Below are positions 1 to 6,378 of a stretch of 6,598 nucleotides of DNA, one piece after another. Where the stretch lies: contig PWGE01000097.1 in the NCBI GenBank assembly GCA_003554345.1, positions 1-6,598 on the forward strand, written 5' to 3'. Every line of letters starts with the position of its first letter. Position 1 is the first letter of the stretch. A program made the position numbers and the translations under genes. This DNA is from Candidatus Sumerlaeota bacterium (GTDB lineage Bacteria; Sumerlaeota; T1SED10-198M). The notes under the pieces were generated by a model. It searched no databases, was not told the DNA's origin, and saw only the letters and a list, made by a program, of their open reading frames with translations.

Positions 1-306
1 AGTTTACGCCAGGTAATGGCATTAATACAGCAAATGGATGTTTTTATAACTAATGATACCGGATCTATGCATGTTGCTGCTGCTCTTGATGTACCGGTGG
101 TTGCGGTCTTTGGCTCGACCAATTCCCTTTCTACCGGGCCTTTTTCTTCTAAAAGTCAGGTGGTTCGAACAGCGGTACCTCCTGATTGTGCTCCTTGTTT
201 GAAAAGAGAATGTCCTCGTGATTTTTCGTGTATGCTTTCTCTTCCGCCCCAGGCTCTCTACAAGAAGACTGTTGAATTTCTTTGTTCTTTATCGGATGTT
301 TCATGA
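1..306 (+). CDS. waaF: ADP-heptose:LPS heptosyltransferase (GT9), C-terminal part
   Basis: This is the last 101 codons of a gene that begins before the window; the frame is open from base 1 and stops at TGA 304-306. GT9 enzymes move heptose from ADP-heptose onto the growing LPS inner core at the cytoplasmic face of the inner membrane. The sequence shows the C-terminal nucleotide-sugar-binding signature TNDTGSMHVAAALDVPVVAV followed by FGSTN and STGP. A cysteine-rich stretch then reads CAPC, KRECP and CM, a pattern known from heptosyltransferase II (WaaF). The last four bases overlap the start of the next gene as ATGA, so the two are translationally coupled. The GT9 assignment is firm. WaaF rather than WaaC or another GT9 member rests on the C-terminal cysteine pattern and is less sure, because the N-terminal half is missing. 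Confidence 0.85.
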   Translation, partial: SLRQVMALIQQMDVFITNDTGSMHVAAALDVPVVAVFGSTNSLSTGPFSSKSQVVRTAVPPDCAPCLKRECPRDFSCMLSLPPQALYKKTVEFLCSLSDVS

Positions 307-1403
307 AAATAGTTCATATTGATACTGCTTTAACCTGGCGGGGGGGACAGAATCAACTTTATTTGTTGCTTCGATATTTACATTCCTGTGAGAATGTTCA
401 ACAGGTGGTTTTTACTCCGTGTAAAAGTGCTCTTACAGAAAAAATAAAAGAAAAAGATCTGCAGATAAAGATTGAGAATTTTTCAAACTCCTGGCAGGTT
501 GTTTCGAGAGGTTCGAAATATGCCGGTTCCCGGACCATTTTTCACTGTCATAGCTCAAAAGCCCATACCCTCGCTTTGCTTTCAAAGAAGTTGTATCGCT
601 GGAGGTCTCCTTTATTGATACACCGAAGGGTTGATTTTATTCCTGGTAAATGGCTTCTTAATCGCTGGAAATATACCTCTTCCCTTGTTGATGGATATAT
701 TGCTATTTCAGAAAATATCAAAAATATTCTTGTAAAGGGAGAGGTTTCTCCCTCAAAGGTCCAGGTAGTATACAGTGGTGTTGACTTTTCCCTGCTGGAT
801 AAATCTGAACCTGTCGACCTTTCATCTTTAATGCTCCAGAAGAGTGGTTCACCTGTCTTTGTAAATGTGGGAGCTTTAACCGATCATAAAGGACAGATTT
901 ATCTCCTTCGGGCAGCGCGTATTCTGAAGCAACAGGGACTGTCTTTTAGGGTGCTCATATGTGGAGAGGGAGAACTTGAACCACGTTTTGAACAATTCAT
1001 TGAGAAATATAATTTACATGATACGGTTATACTGGCTGGTTTTCACTCAAATATTGCCGGGATATTAAAAAGTGCCGATTATTTTGTCATGTCATCCCAC
1101 CTGGAGGGACTGGGAACCAGCGTTATTGATGCCCTCTACTTGAAAAAACCGGCTATTGTAACAAAAGCGGGTGGTATTCCGGAAATTGTCCGGCAGGGAC
1201 GACTTGCTCTTTGTGTTCCCCCGCGAGATTCCAGGGCACTTGCTGAGGCTATGAAAGAATTATTGCAGAGCGATGACAACAAACTCTCTGAGAAAGCTTT
1301 TCTCGCACACGAAGAAGTAAAAAAACGCTTTGATTACAGAATAATGGGTGAATCTGTCAGAAACACATATGATACATACTTATCAAAGGAGGGAGAAATA
1401 TGA
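303..1403 (+). CDS. GT4-family glycosyltransferase
   Basis: A 366-residue GT-B fold retaining glycosyltransferase, probably adding a sugar to LPS or another surface glycan from a nucleotide-sugar donor. I start it at ATG 303, inside the ATGA overlap with the GT9 gene. This gives MKIVHIDTALTWRGGQNQ, the usual first strand and glycine-rich loop of the acceptor domain; an in-frame ATG at 282 would add seven atypical residues. Further landmarks are HCHSSKAH (81-88), SENI (136-139), VVYSGVD (155-161), and VGALTDHKGQ (189-198), which opens the donor domain with Lys196. GEGE (221-224) and AGGIPEIV (289-296) follow. The family EX7E motif appears as E268 to D276, so the second acid is Asp. No Shine-Dalgarno site is visible; coupling to the upstream stop probably provides initiation. 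Donor and acceptor sugars cannot be told from sequence. Confidence 0.88.
   Translation: MKIVHIDTALTWRGGQNQLYLLLRYLHSCENVQQVVFTPCKSALTEKIKEKDLQIKIENFSNSWQVVSRGSKYAGSRTIFHCHSSKAHTLALLSKKLYRWRSPLLIHRRVDFIPGKWLLNRWKYTSSLVDGYIAISENIKNILVKGEVSPSKVQVVYSGVDFSLLDKSEPVDLSSLMLQKSGSPVFVNVGALTDHKGQIYLLRAARILKQQGLSFRVLICGEGELEPRFEQFIEKYNLHDTVILAGFHSNIAGILKSADYFVMSSHLEGLGTSVIDALYLKKPAIVTKAGGIPEIVRQGRLALCVPPRDSRALAEAMKELLQSDDNKLSEKAFLAHEEVKKRFDYRIMGESVRNTYDTYLSKEGEI
1385..1392 (+). promoter_or_regulatory. Strong ribosome binding site for the hydrolase-like gene
   Basis: AAAGGAGG lies seven bases before ATG 1400, a near-ideal Shine-Dalgarno site inside the end of the GT4 coding sequence. It fixes the start at 1400 even though that start overlaps the upstream stop codon as ATGA. 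The two preceding junctions in the operon lack such a site, so this protein may be made at a higher rate than its upstream neighbours. Confidence 0.8.
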
Positions 1404-2428
1404 CCTATCAATTTGGAGTGAGTTACTTTTCTAATCGTATGCCCGAACATTTTGTGAAAGACCTCGAAGAAATGAGAAAAAAAGGGTGTAACCAGCTATT
1501 GCTTACCTTTTCAGAAAATGACCGGGAGTTTTATAAAGAGACCATAAGGGAATTTGTGGCGCTGGCTCATGAGTATGAGATGAAAGTAGCCCTGGGACCC
1601 TGGGGTGTAGGTGGAGTATTTGGAGGAGAAGCCTATTCCAACTATGCTGCTCAATATTATGAGCACCGCCAGCTGTTGAATAACGACGACCGACCTCCCT
1701 CTGCCTGCTTGAATAATCCTCATTTTCGTGATTTTTTTTCTGAATGGTTCAAAGATGCCATTGACTGTGGAACTGATGCCATCTTTTATGACGAACCACA
1801 TTTTTTTCTTCCGGGCTGGAATAATCTCTATGCTGCTGATGATGCCTCGGTATGGGGATGCTGTTGTCGCTATTGCCGGGAGCGTTTTGAAACAATGTAT
1901 GGAAAATCTATGCCTGATAGCGAGACTGATGAGGTGAAGACGTTTAAAAGAGAAATGATACTGGACTTTTTGAAGTTTGCTTCCTGTAAGATTAAGAAAG
2001 TTAAGGCTGAGGTGGAAACACAGGTGTGCCTTATTACAGATGAACAATTTTTGCAGACAGATATAGCCGATCGTCTGGCTCAGATTCCTGAACTGGACAA
2101 TGTGGGTACCGACCCTTACTGGGGATTCAAAACAGGGAAGGAACTGGAAGATTATCTGTCAAATGAATTTACGCAGGCCTGTAAGATACTTTCTGAAGTT
2201 CAGCAAAAGTATCAAAAGACCACCCACCTCTGGATAAAGAATTTTCTGGTGAAATCAGGTACCGAAGATGCCATAAAGAAAGCAGTGGATATCGCCGTTG
2301 CTCATGATATTCGGTCCATTCTTGCCTGGAGTTATCAAGGAACCCGCTATATGAAGATTCGATGCGATGACCCGGATCTGGTATGGGAAACCCTTACGGA
2401 ACGTTTTCAGCATTATCTGCTAAAATAA
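1400..2428 (+). CDS. Glycoside-hydrolase-like TIM-barrel protein, uncharacterised
   Basis: A 342-residue protein with no signal peptide, so probably cytoplasmic. It reads like an uncharacterised (beta/alpha)8-barrel glycoside hydrolase: FGVSYFSNR (5-13) as first strand, TFSEND (36-41), GPWGVGGVFGGEAYS (66-80), and DAIFYDEPHFF (126-136) at a strand end where a catalytic acid would sit (Asp131, Glu132). VGTDPYWGF (235-243) and ILAWSYQG (307-314) look like late strand ends. WGCCCRYC (152-159) carries Cys154, Cys156 and Cys159, a CxCxxC cluster followed by RERF; similar clusters, which can bind a metal, occur in some GH42-like and related barrels. Substrate is unknown. It sits between a GT4 gene and murJ, so a glycan-intermediate editing or recycling role is possible, but that is inference from position. 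A non-catalytic role cannot be excluded. Confidence 0.7.
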   Translation: MTYQFGVSYFSNRMPEHFVKDLEEMRKKGCNQLLLTFSENDREFYKETIREFVALAHEYEMKVALGPWGVGGVFGGEAYSNYAAQYYEHRQLLNNDDRPPSACLNNPHFRDFFSEWFKDAIDCGTDAIFYDEPHFFLPGWNNLYAADDASVWGCCCRYCRERFETMYGKSMPDSETDEVKTFKREMILDFLKFASCKIKKVKAEVETQVCLITDEQFLQTDIADRLAQIPELDNVGTDPYWGFKTGKELEDYLSNEFTQACKILSEVQQKYQKTTHLWIKNFLVKSGTEDAIKKAVDIAVAHDIRSILAWSYQGTRYMKIRCDDPDLVWETLTERFQHYLLK

Positions 2429-2437
2429 AGGACGCTG

Positions 2438-4027
2438 ATGAGCCGGAAGTCTATTGTTAAATCCAGCGGCGTTATTTCGATTATTACGCTCTTCAGCAGG
2501 TTTACAGGTCTGTTGAGAACAATGCTTATTAGCCAGGTTCTGGGAGCCTCTGCCTTTCAGGACGCTTTCTATGCTGCTTTTGAAATACCGGTGCTTTTGC
2601 GTAGAGTGCTGGGAGAAGGTTCCCTTTCCTTTGTTATTGTTCCTGTATTCACCGAACGTCGCCATAAACACGGGACAGCAGATGCCTGGCGCTTTTTGAG
2701 TAATGTCTTTAATGTCCTGGCACTGTTGTCATTACTCCTTACCACCTTTTTTTATATAATAGCTCCTTATATTATCAGAATATTTATGTGGGGTTATTAC
2801 CAGCGGCAGGACTGGGAAATTCTGAATATTGCTGTTCTCTGCACCAGGATAATGCTTCCTATTATGTTTTTGTTAGCCCTGGTTGCCCTTCTTATGGGGG
2901 TGTATAATTCGTTTAAACGCTTTGCCCTTCCTACAGTAGGTCCTGTTTTTATTAATCTGACCATTATTATTACCTGTATTTTGTTTTATTATGTGCCTCA
3001 TGCTACTTTTGTCATCATCTTAAGTGGCTCTGCTACCCTGGGATTGTTGATCCGCTTTCTCTCTTTGTATATTCCTCTTCGTAAATTTCATGGGTTTAAG
3101 CATCATTGGGTATGGGATGTCAAAGATCCCGGTCTTCGTAAATTGTTTTTATTGATTGCTCCCGGCTTTATAGGCATGCTTATAGCCTATTTTAACATTT
3201 TTGTGGATAAGATGCTTGCTACCTGGATAGGGGAAGGGGTTCTTACTTACCTCGGTAATGCCAATTATCTCGTTGAATTTCCCCTGGCCCTTTTTGCCAC
3301 AGCCGTGGGAACAGCTCTTTTGCCTACTATTGCTGATAATATCGTTCAAAAGGACTTTTCTTCCCTTCAAAAAAATATGACCTTTGCTATGGAAGTGGTC
3401 ATTATGTTGCTTCTTCCCTGTATTTTTGGGTACATTGTGCTGAGGGAGAATATTGTTTCTCTCCTGTTTCAACGTCAGAACTGGACTCCTCAGGCGACCC
3501 TTAATACTTCCTGGGCTTTGATTTTTTATTCGCTGGGATTGCTCTTCTATGGATTTCATCGTCTTTATGTGGCTGTTTATTACGCTTTTAAAGATGTTTA
3601 TACGCCTTTGAAAACAGGGGCGGTAGCAATGTTAAGCAATGTTGTGTTAAACCTCTTACTCTTCAGAACTTTTCTTTCATTTGGAGGGCTGGCACTGGCA
3701 ACTTCTCTTGCTATGGGTTTGAACGTATCTCTGATGGAATGGCGGTTGGAGAAAAAACACGGCGTTGGTATAAAGTGGCCACCCTTAGTCAGAACTTTTG
3801 TGCTTGCTTTTGGTATTAATACCTTTTTGTTCAGCGTGGTGTTTTATCTTAAAAATGCCTTTTTTCCGGATATTTTTATGGAGGGGGGCTTTAATTTTTT
3901 CTTTACCATGGCTGTGATTGCAGTCTATGCCGTTCTCTACTGGGGAGCAATGGTTTTGTTTCATCCGGAAGGAAAAAGGGTGCTGCTTCTGATAGTAAAG
4001 AAAGTGAAAAAGGAAGAGAAAAAGTAA
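2438..4027 (+). CDS. murJ: MurJ/MviN-type lipid II flippase (MOP superfamily)
   Basis: A 529-residue polytopic inner-membrane protein of the MOP superfamily. MurJ moves the peptidoglycan precursor lipid II across the inner membrane. The N-terminus SRFTGLLRTML (20-30), QDAF (41-44) and LLRRVLGEGS (53-62) match the family signature; Arg21, Arg27, Asp42, Arg55/56 and Glu60 align with E. coli R18, R24, D39, R52/53 and E57. EFPLALFATAVGTALLPTIA (280-299) and FKDVYTPLK (384-392) are further family landmarks. The length and roughly 14 hydrophobic segments are normal. By-eye alignment shows three departures: Glu49 for E. coli K46, Val52 for N49, and Tyr277 in LGNANYLVEFP where most MurJ have the essential Arg (E. 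coli R270). ATG 2438 follows AAAGGA at 2427-2432, nine bases after the upstream stop, so it is the likely last gene of the operon. The family call is firm; substrate identity is less so. Confidence 0.92.
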   Translation: MSRKSIVKSSGVISIITLFSRFTGLLRTMLISQVLGASAFQDAFYAAFEIPVLLRRVLGEGSLSFVIVPVFTERRHKHGTADAWRFLSNVFNVLALLSLLLTTFFYIIAPYIIRIFMWGYYQRQDWEILNIAVLCTRIMLPIMFLLALVALLMGVYNSFKRFALPTVGPVFINLTIIITCILFYYVPHATFVIILSGSATLGLLIRFLSLYIPLRKFHGFKHHWVWDVKDPGLRKLFLLIAPGFIGMLIAYFNIFVDKMLATWIGEGVLTYLGNANYLVEFPLALFATAVGTALLPTIADNIVQKDFSSLQKNMTFAMEVVIMLLLPCIFGYIVLRENIVSLLFQRQNWTPQATLNTSWALIFYSLGLLFYGFHRLYVAVYYAFKDVYTPLKTGAVAMLSNVVLNLLLFRTFLSFGGLALATSLAMGLNVSLMEWRLEKKHGVGIKWPPLVRTFVLAFGINTFLFSVVFYLKNAFFPDIFMEGGFNFFFTMAVIAVYAVLYWGAMVLFHPEGKRVLLLIVKKVKKEEKK

Positions 4028-4044
4028 CTACTTCTCTCCTGTTT

Positions 4045-4102
4045 AAACAACTCTTCTGATCGCTTCATCTGTTATCCTTTTCCCTTCTTTAGAGTAGTTT
4101 TT
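4045..4102 (+). terminator. Possible weak terminator after murJ
   Basis: AAACAACTCT (4045-4054) can pair with AGAGTAGTTT (4091-4100) at nine of ten positions, and TTTTT ends at 4102. The 36-base loop is long and unstructured and three of the T residues are already in the stem, so this is a poor intrinsic terminator. Position just before a new promoter is the main reason to list it. Confidence 0.25.
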
Positions 4103-4120
4103 GCTTTGTCAATGATATTT

Positions 4121-4150
4121 TTGCCCATTCAGGAAAAAGTGTATTATAAT
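4121..4150 (+). promoter_or_regulatory. Sigma70-like promoter for the RING-like gene pair
   Basis: TTGCCC (4121-4126) and a perfect TATAAT (4145-4150) are separated by 18 bp. The predicted start is near 4157, giving a leader of about 29 bases before ATG 4186. It lies in the 158 bp gap after murJ, which marks the start of a separate transcription unit. Confidence 0.65.
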
Positions 4151-4185
4151 GAACTAATAGCAATTCTTGAAAAGATTGAAAAAAT

Positions 4186-5136
4186 ATGAAAGCAGGCGCT
4201 AAATTTTTTAATAAGTCGTGTCCTGTTTGCACGCATCCCTTTCATACAGAGGATGAGGTTATTATTTGTCCTGAATGTGAGCGACCTCACCATGCTACGT
4301 GCTGGCACAAAAATCATGGATGTGGTCTGATAGATTGCCAGGGAGGAAAGGACCATAGAAAGAAAAGTTCAAAAAAAAGGCCTGCGAAAAAAGGAAAAGA
4401 CACTTCCCACAAGGAATCAATAACCTGTCCGGTATGCGAAGCAGCCATTGAGAAACATGTTGTCAGATGTCCTTATTGTGAAACGCGTTTAAAAAGAAAA
4501 GGATTATATTATGGGGTACGGATAAGCCTGATTATGGCATTTGTAACCCTCATGGTAGGGGGAGGGTGGTATTTGCTCGTACATGTTTCCTTTCCTTTTC
4601 TGGAAAGAAGAGACAGAGAGACAGTTGAAGAGGAAGATCCCCTTAAAGAGCTCTCTCCGCATGAATATGTAAGGGATAAATGGAATGCGGCGAATTACCA
4701 GGAATTAAAATCATTCCTGGAAACCGAAGGGGTTTTGCAAACAGATCCCGATTTTTTTTATCCCTACCTGGTTGGAGTCTATCTCCAGGAGGATAATATA
4801 TCTCCCGTTCTCGACGCCATGGATGAGCTCCAACAAAATCTCTCTTCGTCCTCCTTTCATTTCTTATCCGGTATTGTGTATGCGGCTGCAGAAAAAAATG
4901 AAGAAGCAGAAAATGCTTTTCATCAGTATAATTTCTCTTTTCACAGGCAAACTCCTCAGTTGCATGATATAATTCGCTTTATTCCTCCAGAGGTGAATTT
5001 TGAATATGTTGCCGAAAAGGTGTATCTGGAAAAAAGTGAGGAGGTCAAGCTGGAACACTTGCAGGAAAAGTTTGATAATTGGCAATGGAGAGTCGAAGAA
5101 GGGGTGATTGTTGGGGAATTGAGTGATGAAGTCTAA
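4186..5136 (+). CDS. Membrane protein with prokaryotic RING-like zinc domain, zinc ribbon and TPR-like tail
   Basis: A 316-residue protein of unknown function with a clear modular build. Residues 12-51 form a treble-cleft/RING-like domain: Cys12/Cys15, Cys28/Cys31, His36/Cys39 and Cys46/Cys51, with EVIICPECERPHH resembling the Prok-RING family 1 pattern. A Lys-rich linker (55-76) leads to a second zinc ribbon, CPVC (81-84) and CPYC (95-98). One membrane segment spans about 111-134. Lys/Arg on its N-terminal side and acids after it (145-155) suggest the zinc domains face the cytoplasm and residues 140-316 lie outside. The outer part is helical and acidic; 224-249 fits a TPR repeat (Gly229, Tyr232, Ala241, Phe245). 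Initiation site is weak: A-rich leader, no good Shine-Dalgarno. It has its own promoter and overlaps the next gene. Bacterial RING-like domains need not be ubiquitin ligases; signalling or scaffolding is equally possible. Confidence 0.75.
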   Translation: MKAGAKFFNKSCPVCTHPFHTEDEVIICPECERPHHATCWHKNHGCGLIDCQGGKDHRKKSSKKRPAKKGKDTSHKESITCPVCEAAIEKHVVRCPYCETRLKRKGLYYGVRISLIMAFVTLMVGGGWYLLVHVSFPFLERRDRETVEEEDPLKELSPHEYVRDKWNAANYQELKSFLETEGVLQTDPDFFYPYLVGVYLQEDNISPVLDAMDELQQNLSSSSFHFLSGIVYAAAEKNEEAENAFHQYNFSFHRQTPQLHDIIRFIPPEVNFEYVAEKVYLEKSEEVKLEHLQEKFDNWQWRVEEGVIVGELSDEV

Positions 5137-5962
5137 AACATTTTTCTCTCTTTTATGCTTGCTGCTCCTGTCTTTTGCAGGGAAAAGTCAGGAAGGGGAT
5201 ATGTATCAGGTTATCCTCTTTCGGGGGAATGCTCAGGATTATCGGGTTCATCAACTTAGAACAGGTGCCAGAATTTCTCCCTCCCGCTACTTTGCACATT
5301 TTGATAGATGGGCAGAAGTAATGAATATTCAGGAAGCATGCGACGTTCCTGTTCAAAGAAACCTTGAACCCATTTCATCCCAAATAGCAACAACTTATGA
5401 AAACCTGGCTCGTATTATCCATAATCTGGAACTTGAAAATCGTGAACCGGAGTTTTATGAGGAGTTTCAAAGGAAATATAATATTTTTTATAGTTTTCTG
5501 GGATATGATCCTCAAACCCCTCTCGATTTCTCTACCGGCCTTCTTACTGCCTATGCATATTATCAGTATGTCAGCAGAGAACGCGTTTCTTCCAGGGAGT
5601 TTATTGATATTTTCAATTTCGATTATCCTGAATTAGCAGAACAGCTCTATTTCCTGGAATTCAGTGAATATATGGCTGATATTCTGGAATATATGCCGGA
5701 AGATGTCAGCGTGGAAAAACTGACATTTGAGCTTGAAGAAGTGTCAGAGTCGCTCTATGAACAATGGAACCTTCCCTATAGTCCCTTGCAGTTTATTTCA
5801 TATAATATTACTTTACAGATCAGGGCTTCTTTTTCTGATCTAAAAGAAGTTATGGGTTCCCTTGCTGATCAGATGATGGTCAAAAAACTGGTAAAAGAAG
5901 AAGATTTATTATTGTTTGAAGGTGAGTTGTGGATAGGTCTTTATTATCGTCCTATCCCTTAA
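5126..5962 (+). CDS. Exported protein of unknown function
   Basis: A 278-residue protein that I do not recognise. The first 24 residues are a signal peptide: Lys2 and Lys4, a hydrophobic core at 6-17, then SFAGKSQ, with signal peptidase I cleavage likely near residues 18-21. Cys11 sits inside the core and there is no proper lipobox, so a lipoprotein is unlikely. The mature part is acidic, rich in Tyr, Phe and Glu, and appears mostly helical; it has one cysteine (72) and no visible catalytic motif or second membrane segment. I start it at ATG 5126; an in-frame GTG at 5123 is directly before it. GGGG at 5113-5116 may be the ribosome site. It overlaps the RING-like gene by 11 bases, so both are co-transcribed and likely coupled. 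It would share the outer compartment with that protein's tail and could be its partner, which is inference. Confidence 0.75.
   Translation: MKSKTFFSLLCLLLLSFAGKSQEGDMYQVILFRGNAQDYRVHQLRTGARISPSRYFAHFDRWAEVMNIQEACDVPVQRNLEPISSQIATTYENLARIIHNLELENREPEFYEEFQRKYNIFYSFLGYDPQTPLDFSTGLLTAYAYYQYVSRERVSSREFIDIFNFDYPELAEQLYFLEFSEYMADILEYMPEDVSVEKLTFELEEVSESLYEQWNLPYSPLQFISYNITLQIRASFSDLKEVMGSLADQMMVKKLVKEEDLLLFEGELWIGLYYRPIP
5931..5957 (+). terminator. Hairpin at the end of the exported-protein gene
   Basis: GGATAGG (5931-5937) and CCTATCC (5951-5957) form a perfect 7-bp stem with a 13-base loop, ending three bases before the stop codon TAA 5960-5962. What follows is AT-rich (CTTAAATAATACT) but is not a clean T-run. 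It could be an inefficient terminator or a 3'-end stabilising hairpin for the two-gene transcript. Confidence 0.35.
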
Positions 5963-6015
5963 ATAATACTCTGCCAACTGAACTTTTAAAGGCTTTCGTG
6001 ATTGAGAAACTCCGC

Positions 6016-6044
6016 TTTACCCTTTCTGTCAAAAGTGATATAAT
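6016..6044 (+). promoter_or_regulatory. Sigma70-like promoter, start coincident with ATG 6051
   Basis: TTTACC (6016-6021) and a perfect TATAAT (6039-6044) are separated by 17 bp. The expected transcription start is about 6050-6052, which falls on ATG 6051. Either a leaderless message or a non-coding transcript would result. Confidence 0.5.
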
Positions 6045-6050
6045 AATACT

Positions 6051-6272
6051 ATGGAAAAAGATAATAACAGGAAAAAAAGTGGAAGAAGATGTCGCACTCT
6101 TTTGCTCTTCCTGTTTTTGCTGGGTTTCATAATAGTGCCAGTACCACCGCTACCTTCTCAGTCGTGCCGGGGGTCTTTTCACTTTGATGGACATCAATCC
6201 CATCTTAATCTGCATCGTTCTGCTTCTGTAAGTAGTTCAAGCGTTGGTTGTGCTTACTCTGCATCGTTATGA
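6051..6272 (+). CDS. Doubtful small membrane or exported protein (73 aa)
   Basis: This ORF has a basic head (K3, R7-K9, R12, R13, R15), a hydrophobic stretch at about 16-31 and then PVPPLPSQ, which resembles a signal peptide or signal anchor. The tail is rich in Ser and His, has Cys39 and Cys67, and ends without a recognisable domain. There is no Shine-Dalgarno site before ATG 6051, and the predicted transcription start falls on the ATG itself, so translation would be leaderless. No homologue comes to mind. In favour: a good promoter, a sensible topology and an unbroken frame. Against: short length, low-complexity tail, and a hairpin with a T-run near its start. It could equally be chance coding potential within a small RNA. 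Confidence 0.35.
   Translation: MEKDNNRKKSGRRCRTLLLFLFLLGFIIVPVPPLPSQSCRGSFHFDGHQSHLNLHRSASVSSSSVGCAYSASL
6066..6118 (+). terminator. Hairpin with T-run just after the 6016-6044 promoter
   Basis: AACAGGAA (6066-6073) pairs perfectly with TTCCTGTT (6108-6115), and TTTTT covers 6114-6118. Inside the loop AAGTG and CACTC can extend pairing in part. If it works, a transcript from the promoter at 6016-6044 would end after roughly 65-70 bases, making a very short RNA or an attenuator. The stem is AT-rich and overlaps the doubtful ORF, and purine-rich lysine codons followed by pyrimidine-rich leucine codons could give the pairing by chance. Confidence 0.25.
6209..6268 (+). repeat. Pair of 11-bp direct repeats
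   Basis: TCTGCATCGTT occurs at 6209-6219 and again at 6258-6268, 49 bp apart start to start. No transposon ends or target duplication accompany them. They may be protein-binding half-sites or chance. Confidence 0.4.
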
Positions 6273-6286
6273 GTTCTGTTTTGCAA

Positions 6287-6296
6287 AAGTATACTT
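6287..6296. other. 10-bp perfect palindrome
   Basis: AAGTATACTT reads the same on both strands. It is short for an operator but lies in non-coding DNA between the doubtful ORF and the inverted repeats, so a protein-binding site is possible. The contained TATACT lacks a convincing -35 box. Confidence 0.2.
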
Positions 6297-6338
6297 CAAG
6301 TGACTGCACCATGCTGCGATGAAAACTGTTCTTTTAAA

Positions 6339-6378
6339 AAAGGGGGATAATATGTTCATTAATCTCCCTTTATTATCC
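6339..6378. other. Two overlapping, mutually exclusive inverted repeats
   Basis: Stem A pairs AAAGGGGG (6339-6346) with CTCCCTTT (6364-6371), seven Watson-Crick pairs and one G-U. Stem B pairs GGATAATA (6345-6352) with TATTATCC (6371-6378), eight perfect pairs. The arms share bases 6345-6346 and 6371, and the two stems cross, so they cannot both form fully. In plus-strand RNA, stem A would hide the purine-rich ribosome site before ATG 6352 and stem B would hide the ATG. On the minus strand, stem B is followed by CCC and six T residues, the look of an intrinsic terminator for leftward transcription. Either reading is possible. Confidence 0.5.

Noticed and set aside
282-302. In-frame ATG at 282 as an earlier start for the GT4 gene
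   Set aside because: It would add seven residues not typical of the family and a larger overlap; MKIVHI at 303 with the ATGA junction is the expected start.
1511-2047. A 178-codon open frame on the minus strand inside the hydrolase-like gene
   Set aside because: It lies wholly opposite a well-supported gene, has no family motif and no promoter or ribosome site, and its composition looks like antisense of a coding region.
3149-3559. A 136-codon minus-strand open frame inside murJ
   Set aside because: It mirrors codons for membrane segments of MurJ and shows no domain; it is an antisense shadow.
5929-6132. A 67-codon plus-strand frame spanning the end of the exported-protein gene
   Set aside because: It overlaps the end of a real gene, a hairpin and a promoter in a different frame and has no ribosome site.
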